DNA of 64,000 bases from Eleginops maclovinus (lineage: Eukaryota > Chordata > Actinopteri > Perciformes > Eleginopidae): the NCBI RefSeq assembly GCF_036324505.1, contig NC_086356.1:15299244-15363243 (forward strand). The letters are read 5' to 3'. The notes beneath the pieces were generated by a model. That model did no database searches and was not told where the DNA came from. It saw only the letters and a list, made by a program, of their open reading frames with translations. Below are positions 20,991 through 34,804 of the stretch, piece after piece (position 1 is the first letter of the stretch; each line of letters opens with the position of its first letter). A program made the translations under genes and the position numbers.

Positions 20991-23900
20991 TTATTGACTG
21001 AAAGGTCTAAACAAATATTGGAGGGATTAACATGACATTTTGTAGAGAAGTTCCTGTTGAATTATAACAACACTGGTGATGCCGCCTAGGCACTGAAACG
21101 AGCAGACTTGGTGAATCAAACGTGGGTTGATTCATCCTCCTTTTCTTTTCATATAGCTTTAGGTCTTGAACTGGCATCGGGAGAAGATGGCTTGTGGCAA
21201 CAGCTACATGCTTTACAACACCCCTTCCTGAGACCTTGTGGCCGTTTTAATGCTTGTTGTGCCATGTCGCGTGACAGTCAACCGAGAGCGGCCGTCCTTA
21301 GTGTGTCAGCGGTCATGTGCCTATGAATAAATCGTTTACTAGAGCACAAACTTGTTAGCAAAAGTTTGAAGTTTTTCACTCTTATTTTTAATCAAAAACT
21401 GCAGAAGATTGATCGCATTTACCTTTTTTAATCTGTGTGTGTGGAGAAGAGTGATCTGCATGACAAGCTCAGTACAAGAGCAAACACCCATATGGCGAGT
21501 GGAAATCACAGATTTTCTGTTTCTCTTTGCGTGTGTTTATACACCAGAGGCAGTGCTGAGGCCACTAAACAGAATGCTAACCTCAGGGTTATTGTCTGTC
21601 TCTGTCTCTCTGTCAGTCTGTGGTATCTGTTTTCTCTTGGTTTGTCTATGTGAGACAGCTTGCTGAGGGGGTTTTTCGGAGTTTATGGTGATGAAGTTGC
21701 AAGGGTAGAGACAGCGATGGAATAATGAGGAGAAACAGAGATGCACCAGAACCATGTCCTAACATACCCTATTACACCCTCACGTTACGTATTTTATTTC
21801 TCCCATTTAAGAAATGATTTTATTTATTGTTATTTTCTTGATTTAACACACACCAATGACCAGCTACCAGTCCACACTCTGTAATTGGTCAGTACTGATA
21901 CTTGAAAGATACCCCACAGACTGAAAAACACTCAACTTCCATCTAAAAAAGGATCCTGTAAACAGTGTTGTCTAAATGTGGTTCGACAAAACACAAAGTG
22001 TGTCACTGTTTCAGATCGCCTTATTAAAGTCTTACTTGCTGTAACCCTGCTGATAAACAATTCAGACTACTCATTAGTGCATGACCAATCATAGCTTTCT
22101 GTCTTTAACAACCTGAATGAAGTCGGGGAAAGGTGCTAGCTACAGATACTTGGGGGTTTATAATTTAAACAAACAATGGCGTGCTAGGCAGAGTTGTAAA
22201 CTAATATTCCTTGTGACTTGGTTATGACTTGCAATTTGATAGAAAATGAAGACTTGAGACTTGAGTTGTCACACAGCAACAAATACAAATATCAATGGTC
22301 GTGTCTGCCACCTTATTTAGTCACTTCATGCTATAATCAGACTTGAAGAATAACCCTTTGTTTTATATAAAAAAGGTAATACCACCACGAACCTCCAGAA
22401 CATATTCTGTACGTCTGAACTCTACTGGGGGATTTGCACCATTTGTCAGCAAGGTATTCCCTCATTTGGTGTTTTGAGAGTGGACAGCACTGTCCAATAG
22501 CAGGTTCAGATAAAACAACACTAGCAACACAATAGACTGACACGACAAAAGTAGGGAACAACATTGGGGGTTGGGCGGTAGGCAGTTTTATGGTGTGTAG
22601 TATATCAAAGTAGATGCATGATGTCCAACAAAAACACAAAAAGCTAATTATTGTTTGCCTCCTCTAGACTCCTGACAGAGGGTCATGCAGGACAGGCATC
22701 ACCACACAGCAGCATATACAAGGTGCCATAGAGGTCTCTGTTTACATCTGGGTTTCTGTGACACATACATAATTACAAATCTGCTTCCAACCATCTTTTC
22801 TGGCTGTGAACAACTCAAATGTGCCTGTGATATATAGTTAATCAAACACTTGGGGCCACAGCGGGATTGTGCAGCACATCTGCTGTTCCTGCTGTGCAGG
22901 GGGAATCCCCTAGAGTTGAAAACAATAATGCCTCAGCTGCAGATTTGAGGAGGAGGAAAGTCAATTACTGTACATTCCAACCATCCAAATTGCTAAACGC
23001 TTGACTGAATGAGTTCATGTGGAACACGTCGTCACTGGAAGTAATGGGAAATTCATGAATCTCAATTGATTGCTTTGATGGATTAGGTCTGAATGGACTT
23101 GACCCCAACCCTGACATCGTTTTATGATGAAAGAGGCAATTTCCCCTACTTATAATGGACAGGTGTCCTCATAAAGCCTTTAAAAAAAAAGTTTAACTAC
23201 TGAATTCCATTACCTTCAACATTATGTGTGCCATTTAAATCTTATTTATTATAAAGGGGAAAAAAGAATCCCCTTAAAAAACATCTTTAGCACTTGCAGT
23301 AACCCCAGGTGACTGAATGCATTTGCATACTGCATGCAAGTAATAGCCAACACGTTTCAGCCTTTGTTTACAATATCATTTTACCTGATATTATTCTTTA
23401 ACCAACAGTCAATAAAGGGAGTCAGGGGCTCTAACTACTGACAGCTCAACCTTAAGTCAGTTCACCAGAAATAGCAAAAACACATTTCAATGTATTCAGG
23501 TGTATTTTTACAGTTCTTCTGTACCTTCCGTGCATTAAAAGCGAGGCTAAAAATCCAGAAATAGATACGGTATCTCAAGCAGCTTATCTATGTTCTTATT
23601 TCAACCTTATTTCAGTTTTTTCCGTAACTCTATCCAAGTTTTGGAGGAAACGAGAATCAATGAGTCATGTCTATCAGTCCGGCGGTGTTTAATCATTCAA
23701 TCTGGACGTTTAATTTGCATATATTTTGAGATCAACAAGATAAGCTTGGCTTGCAAGGTAAGTGACATTTTTTTAAATAATAAAATAAACAAGCAAAGTA
23801 TTCATCTCATAAAACTTGATGCTGGTTCTTTGTTTGTTAAGGCAACTAAACACTTGGTAAAATAAGAAAAAGAACTATGAAAATAAATAAAACATTGCTC

Positions 23901-24503
23901 TTTCACAGGATATGAACTCTGATCATTTGCATTAGTTGCACCATCATCCATTCAGCACTCCCTCCACACCGTACTTTCAACTTTATCTCATACATAGATG
24001 CTGGTACTGCATTGACAATCAGTCAAGTCCTATGATGGAGTGGATAAACTGGACCCTTTAAACAGACTGTGTTACATTTAATTTACTAACAGCAGGTATT
24101 TTGCCTCTAAGTTATTTTGTTACTGAAAACAGGACTCGAGACAATTAAGTGTTGAATGCTAACATTTCGAAAAGCACAGACCCACAAGAAAATAAACCTG
24201 AAGTAGGAATTATTTCCCCCGAGTTCAGCAGGCAGGGGGTGTTGAGTCAGCGTGAACTGCTTCTGCTCAAGCACATTAGCCACATCAGTCAGCACCTGAG
24301 TGATCAGCCGCCTGTATAATCCGCCACCACCCACCTCCCACACAATACAGTCAATAAAGCTGATTTGGGGTCAAAAGAAGCATTCAGTGGGGATTATAGG
24401 GAGCATGGGAAAGAAGAAAGGGACTCAATAAAGTCGATTATGGCAGAGGATGATGGACCAAATAAAAAAAAGTGAGTTTTATAGTACTGCAAATCGATTT
24501 CAC

Positions 24504-24522
24504 ACACACACACACACACACA
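24504..24522. repeat. Short (CA)n microsatellite
   Basis: About ten CA units in rph3a intron 1. No adjacent feature. Confidence 0.8.
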
Positions 24523-24724
24523 AAGGAAAATGCATGCTTCCATTTCTTCCTCGTTTCCTTCCATCTAAGCTTTGAATTGGTGCTGCCACTACATGTTAGC
24601 CAGTGAGCGTCTTCTCTGTACTGAGGGCTGTTCTCCTGCAGACCAGTGGTTATAACATGGACATGAAAGACTTCTCTGATGCACAGACAAACGCCTTGCT
24701 CTTTTATTTGAAAAAAAAAAAACG

Positions 24725-25140
24725 TTTGATATTTTGCGAAATAGCTTTATTTGCTCTTTTGCTGAGTTAGATGAGAAGATGAATACCTCTCTAATATGTC
24801 AATTAGCTTAGTTTAGCATTAAGACAGAAAAAGGGGTGAAAACACCAGCGGAGCTCTGTCAGAAAAACTAACAAAATCCACCTACCAGCACGTGTAAAAC
24901 TCACTGATAAACAGGTTTGCCTACATTCGGACCACAATCTTTTTAAAATAAAAACAAGAAATAAGGTTTGATGAGTGAGCTTTGAGTATGTACATTTTTT
25001 AAATGTATTTAGACTCGACAAAGGCTAGTTTTCATTCCTTCTGTTTAACACTTTTGTGCTAAGCTAAACGAACAAGCTGCTGGCACAAACTTCCCACTCG
25101 AATCAGTACATATCTCAAAATGTTGAACTATTACTTTAAG
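24725..25140. mobile_element. MITE with long inverted ends (best copy of the family)
   Basis: Left end 'gatattttgcgaaatagctttatttgctcttttgctgagttagatgagaagatgaatac', core 'aacaaaatccacctaccagcacgtg', then 'gtgctaagctaaacgaacaagctgctgg' and right end 'tctcaaaatgttgaactattactttaag'. The copies at 1525-1900, 2965-3115 (partial) and 34805-35185 share this order. No coding capacity. Confidence 0.65.
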
Positions 25141-26012
25141 ATAATGGAAAATATAAATGAAAAAATAATAGTGTATTGATTTAAACAGGCACTTATCTCG
25201 GCCAAGCTTTATTATACAAGTCCAAGTGATTTATCTGAATCATTTTAGTTTACTACAAATATCTGAGTATGCTTTGTTGTTAGTAAACTGCAAAGGAATA
25301 TGCTGCGGTATAGAGGACAATTTAAGAAACAACACTAGCTGAAGTTAAGGGATCTGCATCCAAAATGTTTGTATGTCTGATAGATGTGTAAAAGATACAT
25401 AATTTATGGAGCAGGTTATTCCCAAATCATACAGAACGAGCAGAAACACTTCTGTAAGAACTGCAGTATTGCACAGTATATATCATTTGAGTGTTTAGAT
25501 ATATTTATACATTTTGTTGGTTTGCATATGTTTGTCACTCAGTACGAAATCATAGAAATGGAAATAAAACAAAGAAAAAATTAAATACAGATAAATATCA
25601 GTTGTGCTTAATACTTGCGCCTTAATAACAATATATATATATATTCATGGTAAATTGGAAAATTGGAAACGTGAATCATAGTAGGCAATTCCATTGTCAG
25701 CCATCTGAGGTATTCTGAGGAAATACACTTACATATCTGAGATATCAATACGACAAGTAGTCAGGTCAAAATGTTTTCAATTTAAATAGTTTACATTTTT
25801 ACAATAGAAAAATAAAGTTGTTTTAAAAAAATTCAGAAATGCATTTTGAAACCAAGCAGACTTTTTGATAACAATTAGATTAGCACTGATGTTTAAAGGA
25901 CATTTAAGTGTTACTGATACACTGAAATAACAAACCAGAATGTTGCTTTTGAAAAAAAGGGTACATTTAAATGCATGTGTTTTTTTATTGTAAAATTAGT
26001 GTCTGTTCTTAC

Positions 26013-26270
26013 CTGAGGCTTTCACACAGACGTGCTGTTATTTTGTTCCTGTCGCAAAAAGAGCTGCTTCAGTGTGACAGAAAGTGAAACGCCAGCAGCT
26101 CCGTATCAGCATCCAGCATCTTCTCCGGTACTCTCCTCCTCACTGCCAGCCTCCTCGACACACACTGGAGTAAAAGCCTTGCTCCACCTCCCCCCTCTCT
26201 TCTCTCCCCCCCTCTCCTCTCCTCTCCTCTCATCTCTCCCCCTCCCCCCTCTCTCTCTCTAACTAAATGC
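26013..26270 (-). promoter_or_regulatory. rph3a: rph3a non-coding first exon and promoter region
   Basis: On the minus strand the sequence ends in a strong donor, CCTCAG|gtaaga (exon edge 26013), and is preceded by a CT/GA-rich tract (about 26180-26260). It has no long open frame and sits upstream of the first coding exon, so I read it as the 5'UTR exon with the promoter just to the right. Transcript data would be needed to place the start site. Confidence 0.55.
26180..26262. repeat. CT-rich (polypurine/polypyrimidine) tract
   Basis: An almost pure C/T stretch (ccccctctc, tctcctctcctc and similar blocks), likely part of or close to the rph3a promoter. Polypurine/polypyrimidine strand asymmetry of this kind can form triplex DNA. 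Confidence 0.8.
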
Positions 26271-29200
26271 GTCCACTCTCATCTCATCAGCACAAGACAA
26301 AATGGTGATGACACAATTGCTGGCAAAGTGAACTATAAGAAGACAAAAAGTGATTACAGCCTGAATACTAGTCGCTGTGCTGGACTTGCAGAATGAATGC
26401 CTTCTCTTCTAGTGTTGAAAGGTATTTTGACTTTAGTATTTTATTTGAATATATCCTTTTTTATGCAACTTTATACTAAAACAGCTAGATGTCAAAGGGA
26501 AATATTGTAGTATTTTGGAAGGCAGCAGTTGCATTGTAATAGGATTTAACATTTAAAAACTAAAAGATTAGAAATAAAAAGTTTTTCCAGATTAAACTAG
26601 TGGTTTAAAAAACATTTGGGCTTGTAACCTCTTAAATAAATCTGTACTTTGTCACACATGTAAGACCTTTGTAAGAGACATATAGAGGTATGTTAATTCC
26701 AATATTTCACCAAAAAAACTAAGGATTTCAGAAAAGATTATGCTTATAATACTTCTGTAGTAATAAAGTAGGATTTTGAATGCATGACTTAGTATTTTAA
26801 CATTAATGTACTTTTACTTAGGCTAAAAGAAAATCTCCTGCTTGCCTAAACTTCTACAATGACTAATTTGAATTTGAATTTCCCTGATTAAATCCACTGC
26901 TGCCTCCGACTGTATACATGTGCCGCAAAAGAGCTTGTATTCATGCACCATATGTGAATACTTTCGAATAGGTCTATTTTTGGTCCTTTATGGCCCTGAA
27001 GCTAAACAGCTGCACTTATTATGTGCAATACAATACAAATTCAATAGGCCTGCATGCACTGTGCAATTAGAGACCATAATGATTATGTAATTCCATTATT
27101 CAGCAAACGTAGCCAAGAGTTAACCTTAAGCCATTTATCAGTACAGTAACTGGATACACAGAGATGTTAACATCACACATGTTTCAGATGCTATTGAAAT
27201 GTTAAATCTGTCAGGGTATTAAAATGAGCGTCTCTGGAGCCACTTTGATTTATTGAACTGTGGTTAGTTTGTCCCAGGGGAGCATTTCCTGTCCTCCAAA
27301 GGTTCAGCTAAAATTAAACAACTGCCATTTACACAGATCCTGCAGCAGTGTCCGGCCTGCTGTTGCCCTCTTGTGGCTTCTACAAAGTAATGTCTAATTA
27401 TAATCTGTTCTGTAAATACGTTACATGGAACACTTGATTGGCCAAACATTTCACCATCAGGGGATTTACACAAATGTTAACTCAGCCTTGAAAATGTGCC
27501 AAAACATGCTCTTGGTTTGCAACAAGACGGGAAAAGTGTCGGTTCAGGTAACAGAGGTTCATCAGCTCTCAGTATTGCCTTCTCTCATTTGTGTCTGAAA
27601 GTCAGGTTTAGTAGATTGACAGAAGTGTTACAGTAGTTTGATCCCTAATGCATCTTGAAGCCCAAAGAACAGGAAGTGATCCATTATTTTAAAACAGATT
27701 CATGTAACTGCAGAGCTTGATTTACTTATTTAAAAACTATAAAAACAAACTGTTAGTGGGAGCATAACACTTTCAACCCGTTTCATACAGCATTTACAAG
27801 GTGTTTAGAAACCTTTAAAATATAACAACAGTAACAACAACAACAACACATAAAATGTGCACATTATCATGTAGTTGTAAGTAGATATAAGAGCTTATGC
27901 ATTCATTTAACAAACAAACTCACTTTATAAACACTTTAAATGTCCTAATATCTGCTTAAAATTGCCATATATATGTGTTATTTAAGCCAAATTCAATAGT
28001 AATTCTCTATTTTAAAAGAGGCTAATAAAAGGCCTAAGTAAACCAAATTATGACCCGGAAATAACAAAGATGAGGAAGAGCTCCATGCATGTCTAAATCT
28101 CCTCAAGATAATCAGTCGATTTTATGATGTTTTCCCACAGATGAACCAGATTGTTAATTAAACTTTAGATATTAGCTGGAGGTGTTCAATGTTTGACTTT
28201 TTTCCTCACATATTAACATAATTAAGCACTGGTTATGCAAACAACATGAATTATATAAACCAAAGAAGAGACCTGCTTTTCCTCTGAGGAGTACCTCAGC
28301 ACGCGCCTGTCTGTATTAATGCGATGATATACTGCACTGAGAGAAGAGGCTCTGCTCTGATGTGATGGAATCACATTGCAAATGATGCAGAAGTGCTTCA
28401 GGGATCAAATTAGAGTTTTGTTTGTACAGCGGTTAGGGAAGAGGACGGCCAACAGGGCGGCCCTTAAGGAAGGAATCCCAAATACTGCACAACAGAAACC
28501 CAGATTAGAGTCAATATGGAGCAGAACAGAGCAGATATGCTCATTCTTAAATTATTATAACAAGCTTAAAGCTCAAACTTACCTGTTGTTGAAACAAGAA
28601 GTCAGCACTGCTTCAGGCTATATAAATAATTCCTTGTTTAGAAATCCTTTTCTTCGTGAATTTACAGCCTTGCAGATGTTAGAATGAACTGATAACATGC
28701 TCACAATAAAATGCATACTCATGTTTACCAGCTTACTTTAGCTTGCTAGCAATTACAGGAAACAAAGTACAGCTTAGACTAATGGGAATGTTATTAGTGC
28801 AGGTATTTGGTCCAAAACCAAATTATTTGTTCAACAGAAATCTTTAATTGATGATGGTGCTAGTGGCAAAGTTAAAAGGGTTCATCGGCTCACTTGAATG
28901 TTTAAACAAAATCTTGTGTTGAGACATCTTGTTGATGATGTTGAGATATTGAATAAGTATAAGAGGCTGACCATGGTAAGCAGGTAATTCATCAAATGGT
29001 TGGTAAGATATTAGACTCTGGACAAAAATGTGTCCTCTTGTTAGACTGACCGACTGACTGACCGACATGGCCATGTTTTTATGCGCCAAGAGAAGCAGCT
29101 GTTTTCATCATTGTGACAATATATTTCTTGTCAATGTTTCCTCATTTTAAAAAAGGACATTTTTAACCCTAAAGATTATCTAAAGACAATAGATAAAGTG

Positions 29201-29380
29201 AAGCAATTTTATCTTACAATTTTTTGGAAAGGCCAAGAAGAAATGGGAATGATGAGAGTCCAGCAGGAGAGAAAACCAGAGAAAGACAGGGAGGCATAGT
29301 TAATGACAAATGACGGATAAATGCCAAATTCATGACGATGCCTGCTGAGAGCTTAAGGTCAATGACGTGTAGAGTGTGTG

Positions 29381-29439
<59 letters not shown>

Positions 29440-29686
29440 ATCTTCCTGCCTGCCTGCATGCACACATAGCCATGTCTCTGTTCAGTAATGTCATTAATAA
29501 CCCTGGGTATAAAGTCCTTCAGAAAAATTGTCCAGATGCTGCTTGTTCGCTCTATATGCCTGAGTGCCTGGACACGCGCGTGCGTACATGTGTGCGTGTG
29601 TGTGTGTGTGCTCCAGGAGGGACGTCACAACTCATCAGCTTGTGTCCCTGGTGAATAAATGAAACAACCAAGAGGAGCAGTTTTGG
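26271..29686. other. Intergenic, no gene recognised
   Basis: AT-rich DNA between the rph3a promoter and the small gene. It contains a TG microsatellite and degraded 'tacttttactta'-type repeat fragments (about 26410-26850). Open stretches are short, without domain similarity or splice signals. Confidence 0.5.
29385..29439. repeat. (TG)27 microsatellite
   Basis: A TG run on the plus strand. A shorter (TG)n run with CG interruptions follows at about 29575-29610. Both lie within about 300 bp downstream of the stop codon of the small-gene model. Confidence 0.9.
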
Positions 29687-30823
29687 CTAAGCACTGAGTC
29701 TCATGAATGAGTGTTCCCCGTCTAAAGGGCGTCCTTTCGCAAACTTCAAACTCTCCCTGAGGACCTTGTCCGTCTGACAGAAAGTCACCCAAAGAAAAAG
29801 AACAGGGTAGAAACATTTAAGGGGAGCAATTCATAAAGAAGTACACATTCATAAAATGTCTTGGCTACACAAGCTGAAAACAAACATTGCAACAAGTCCT
29901 CCCAATGTCACTTATGTCAGCCCTTGTTGTGGAAGTAAAAGTCCTAAAAGATGAATAGTAAATGTCTTGTGACTTGACATGTATTGCGTATTCACTGTGC
30001 AACGAATGTAATTAAGTCACAACTGTTTTTGACACCGCAGGCAGACTAAATCTGACAAATCAAATGCTTCACTGGTTCAACCCCTGCTGCTTGTCCGTCT
30101 CTAAATAGGAGTCAGCTACCAGCTAAGATTAACAGCCGCGAGTGCATCTGAGGTTAAAATCTGCTAAGGACAATTTAACTAATGTAAAATAAAAGTGCTT
30201 CTGAAATACATCACCCATCACTTGCTTTAATAACAATGTGTCAATGTTTCAGGTTGTTCTGTTGCACCCAAGTGGACATAAAAACATAAAAAAGACCACT
30301 TGAGAGTGCAGCAGGAAGACCAAAAAAAGAAGCGTGCAGTGATAAATATATATATATATCACCTTAGGATTTCATATTTTCTTTACCAGTATTTTTGTTG
30401 AAACAGCATTGGAAGCAGGCTCCTCTTGGATCTCTTTCAGCATGAATCTTCTTTCCAACTCTTGTGTCCCCTCATACCTCTCCATAGTTCCTATCATCAC
30501 CTCTGTAAAACAAACCAAAGACAGTCAAGCTCAAAAAGATACTTTTTATTCATTCACAAACAACCTTTCAATTTAAAACCAAATTAGCAAACAAAAAGGA
30601 CAACAAAAATGAAGATAATTGCTGTAAAAAAGCTGGGATAGTATAAATAACTGTTCTGTGTATGACCTGAAGGAAACAGTGTGACCGTGTCTTGTCTGGT
30701 GGTGGTGCTCTGAAATGCCCCTCCCTCAGGGCCCTCAGATGACTGGGCAGCCGGAACCAAGAGGCCCAGTAGCAAGGAGAGCGGGAGGCCACTTAACAGC
30801 CACTGAATCAGGTAGTGAAACAT
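29687..30823 (-). CDS. Unrecognised small protein, three coding exons (about 119 aa), predicted signal peptide
   Basis: I do not recognise this gene. The model is built from splice sites: a non-coding exon with donor ATAAG|gtaagt (exon edge 31888), exon 30667-30925 (acceptor ttgaaacag, ATG 30821-30823, donor TTCAG|gtcata), exon 30387-30502 (acceptor ttgttttacag, donor AACTG? read as ATACTG|gtaaag) and exon 29687-29773 (acceptor ctttctgtcag, stop 29687-29689). Codon phases 1, 0 and end agree through all junctions. The N-terminus MFHYLIQWLLSGLPLSLLLG looks like a signal peptide or anchor; the rest is hydrophilic and charged (ELERRFMLKEIQEEP), ending GEHSFMRLSA. Alternative: exon 1 joins 30502 directly and translation starts at an internal Met with a good Kozak context, giving about 63-67 residues without a signal peptide. 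It lies between rph3a and ptpn11 on the same strand. Confidence 0.5.
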
Positions 30824-31887
30824 TAAGATTGTGAGTGTGCTATGATGAGGAATTATTTCATTTAGTAAAGATTTAAACTTGGCACTTTGTCCTCTGCCCC
30901 ACTTTAAAAGGAGATGAGGCACTTTCTGTTTCAACAAAAGCAATAACAAGGATGTTTTATTTGTAACTTAAATAATGTGTTTAAGGAAAGTCCATCCATC
31001 CATCCATCCATTGAAAAGATGGAGATGTTTCAGTCCAAAGCAAAATGCAGTTTTGACACTGACAATAAGCAGGTGGAGATGAGCTGATTTAAATACGGGG
31101 GGTAATTGGGTAATGGTGAATGCAAGAGTTAGGTGACTGGGGCTGATGGGACATTATGAGGGCCTCCTGTGGATGGATGGGGAATGACAAGCCTGGAGAA
31201 ATGATATGGAAATTCAATCAAGTTGGTAAAAGACAACATATCTCAAAGTAAGAATACATTTAAAAAACACAATAAAGAATAATACTGAAACTGCACGTAT
31301 GACTAAGTTTAACAATACAAACCACTAATAATGTTAAAAGTATTTTTTTAAATCCGATACAAATAAGTTTGTTTTGTCCACAGCACTATTCCTCTGCTAT
31401 CTCTGTTTTCTATCTCTTCTTGCTAATTGTTGTTAACCTCATTTAGCACTGAGCTCATGTCAGCTTATTGAACCCTGTTCCATGAGGCTAACAGGATTAG
31501 AATAAACGAATATTGATCCCTTTTCAGGGCTTAAAGGTCTCCACATGAGGCTTAATGCAATTATGATAGAAAAAAACAACAACACAATCAAATTACTCTT
31601 CAGTCTTCATAGAAGGAAGTGGGTTTCAATGGAAATTGTAAGGTGTATTTCAAACCAATTATAGGTTTTGTTTTACCAGGTTAATATAATAAATTCAGCT
31701 GAATTAATACTAATGGGAAACAATTTAATGTTGGTTCAATAGCATAAAGTCCTGTGTTTTTATTTGGCCAATGTTAGATTTTTTGTTTGTCTGCTTTTAC
31801 AACACACAAACGTTAACTGTTGTTTTGACAACGTTAACTAGCACTAGCTAACGTTCCCATACATTGATGCCCTGTTTGAGAACTTAC

Positions 31888-32065
31888 CTTATGATTCTTC
31901 AAAAGACACAATTAGACTTCACAAGGTGGTCGAAATCAAGCGGCCTCTCTTCGTTTCTTCATTTTAAAGACAGCGGGCAATCCACCTGAGGAGGTAAAAC
32001 TGAGCGATGGCTGCTACGCATTCTCAGCTTCTTCTTCTGTGGTGTTCAATGGCGGCAAACCCACG
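31888..32065 (-). promoter_or_regulatory. Non-coding first exon and promoter of the small gene
   Basis: On the minus strand a strong donor (ATAAG|gtaagt) closes a segment containing only two very short upstream frames (MR-stop; MKKRREAA-stop). The preceding 'CCGCCATTGAACACCACAGAAGAAGAAG' resembles sequences often found at teleost transcription starts. The exact start is not determined. Confidence 0.4.
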
Positions 32066-33709
32066 TCGTTGTTGCTACTTGTTAGTTTTCAGTCATTTCA
32101 CTCAGAACAATAACTTTTAATATATAGACTGACATGTCAACTGCTTCATCACGTTGTCTTTTATTACTTGTGCTGTTAAATGTCTCTTTTTAATTATTTA
32201 ACCATTGTTAACACTCTTTTTGCACTTTATCTAACTGACACTAACATGCCTGGCATTTTTTCCTAATAAATGATTCAGGTATACTTTCAAACAAGCACTT
32301 TAATGTTTATATTTAGTAAAACTTTATTCAGTACTAATGCTTAGTGACATTTCTACTATTTCTTTACCATTTACCTGTCAACAGACATTTTAACTGGCCT
32401 CATCAATTTTCATCTCTTGAAATTCCCTTCAGCTATATTCAGGTCATTCAAGAATTGGAGGACATTTTGACATCAAAACTTGATGAATCCTTTATTTTCT
32501 ATTTGTTGTTATGTATTTTATAAAAACAGGTAGTAAAGCATCACAAAAAAATGATTTGGCCAGCTCAGGCATCAATGGTACACTTTCTATTTTCTATTTT
32601 AGGTGTTGCTTTTCAACAGCGCTCAATGGGGCGGGAACTTTAAAATCAATAGCAATCAACTTTAAATAAACAAAAAAAACAACAAAAAAAGGATTTCATA
32701 ATCTGGGAAAATTTGAAAACATGTAGATTATGGTAAATTATATATAAAAATAATAAATTGTACTACTATTGCGCAACCCTGTTTGTCATTTCCTATTGAC
32801 TGACTTACAGTAACAGGGTTGCAAATCAATGCTTATTTTAGCTTTATCATTTAGGAATTCATGCTAGCTGCAGAATGTAATGCTACCTTCAAGGCAAGGA
32901 CACACTTAGTTATTTACCTAAAGAAAGATAACTTTGAATTGAATTTGTCTTATTGTGATAATGTGAGTAACAGGGTTGAGTGGGTAAGAGTGCCACACTT
33001 GTTCTAGACTGAAAGAATACGATAAATATGAAAAATAAAAGAGAACTGAGCTTTGGTCTACCCATGGCGGTAGCACATGGATTGATGATGTTATTTCCTC
33101 TGTGTCATGTAACTGCAGTTTTTTTTAACTTCCTCTGCCTAGGTTAATGGGTTTGGGTAACAGGGTTGTGCGCATGTTAGACACACACATTCAGTTTGAA
33201 ATTACTGTTTTTAAAATAGGTTTATGATTTAACAAACTGCAATGACAATTGCAAAAAATGTAAGTAAAAAGCTTATTTTAAATGTTAAATTACACATGCA
33301 AGTTGGACACCAAGAAGTAAGGACAAGAGAAAATGCCTTTTTAGATGGTGTTTTAGAGCTATTTGATATTTTAAATAATATTTTGAAACCACTTTTTCTA
33401 CAACTGGTTTTACTTTTTGTCTAAGGAGATGTATATTTAACACAAGTGCATGTTTGAGCATTTTGGGCATGGATTATTTCTAATTTTACAGGTGGGACAG
33501 GAAATGTCCTCCAATGACTCATTCTACGGCAACATAGTATTACAAGTGTGTTCATATCTTTTCATTACTCACCTTCCTTTCAGTTATGTTATCAATACAA
33601 TATCACATTACATTTAATGTAGGCTACCAAAACGTTTCACATCTTTTAAAAAGTGTTGCAAGTGTTTTGTGTGAACAATTCACAAAGAAAAGAAACAAAA
33701 AGACAGTCT
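32066..33709. other. Intergenic, no gene recognised
   Basis: AT-rich spacer between the small gene and the ptpn11 3'UTR. The phrase 'taacagggttg' recurs at 32812, 32969 and 33159, but no tandem structure or coding frame is supported. Confidence 0.5.
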
Positions 33710-34230
33710 TACTGAGGCATTAGCCTGCCATTTATTGTTATTGAGAAGTTAACACGGTTAACTGCATTGAAAGTCATACAATAAACCTTTTAAGCTTTGT
33801 GAGAGGTCCTTCCCTGTGTCACAGAGAGAAAGCTGTAGGTATAGACATACAGTATATCTTATTGGCAAGTAGATATTTTTAGTCAGTACATTCTCCTCTA
33901 TCAGGTACTCATGTACAATATACATGTTAAAAAATATAGTTTGTTTGCATTGTGTTCTCCTTTTTCTTTTATTGTTCAGGATGAAATAATTCACATTTAA
34001 GTGTTACAGGTTCTTGAATGGTGGAGGAACTAATTAGCACTGTCTTTTAATAATTATCACATACACATAAGCATATGCATAGAAGGCACGTCTATGCATC
34101 TAAATTGCTTACATGATAAATGGAAAGCAGTTTTATCATCCGGGAGAAAAAAGCAAAAACAATAAAGTATCCAAGAACATATGGCTGATAGGCAGCCGTA
34201 CTCTCACAACACATACACACATCTTCCTCA

Positions 34231-34261
34231 CAGACACACACACACACACACACACACACAC
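34231..34261. repeat. (CA)15 microsatellite in the ptpn11 3'UTR
   Basis: A CA run in the proposed ptpn11 3'UTR; the transcript would carry it as (UG)n. Confidence 0.85.
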
Positions 34262-34804
34262 CACAGGACAAAAAACACCACAAAGCAAGCTCTCAAAGAA
34301 AAATGAGACAAGTACAGACTCATCCAATTGACGATAAAACTGCATACAGTACACCAGACTACAGAAAATCTCAGTCAGTGAATGGCGTTCACCCGGGAGC
34401 AGAGGAATCATTTCAAAGAACACTTGCTGTGAAGCAGCAGCCGGGTGTAAGCAGAGTCCTCCGATGGGAGGAAGCAGCACCCGAAAAAACACTGATATCA
34501 TGATTTTCAAATGTTACAGAAAGAAGCTGTTCAATCCTGGATCAGTGGTTGTTGAGAACTGTCCCTCAAGGCAAAGAGGAGAGTCACTTCTTTCCTTTTC
34601 TTAAATGGAGAGATTGTGAGTCAGCACTGTTACAGTAAGTTCAGTCTCAAAACTGCAGTTTCTCAAGGCTATAGTGTTGGAAGGCATGGCAAAAAAAAAA
34701 GAATACTTATGCAAGACATTTGAAATATGTGTTGTGGTTTCAGATTAATATAGATCCAAAACACCAGACTTTCTACAAATACTGCACTTTAGTTTGAACA
34801 TGAA

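Noticed and set aside
30584..30949. Uninterrupted 121-codon minus-strand frame reading through 30667 into a second hydrophobic segment
   Set aside because: It could be a small membrane protein, but a donor at 30667 and phase-matched downstream exons favour splicing there. Kept as the less likely alternative to the 119-aa model.
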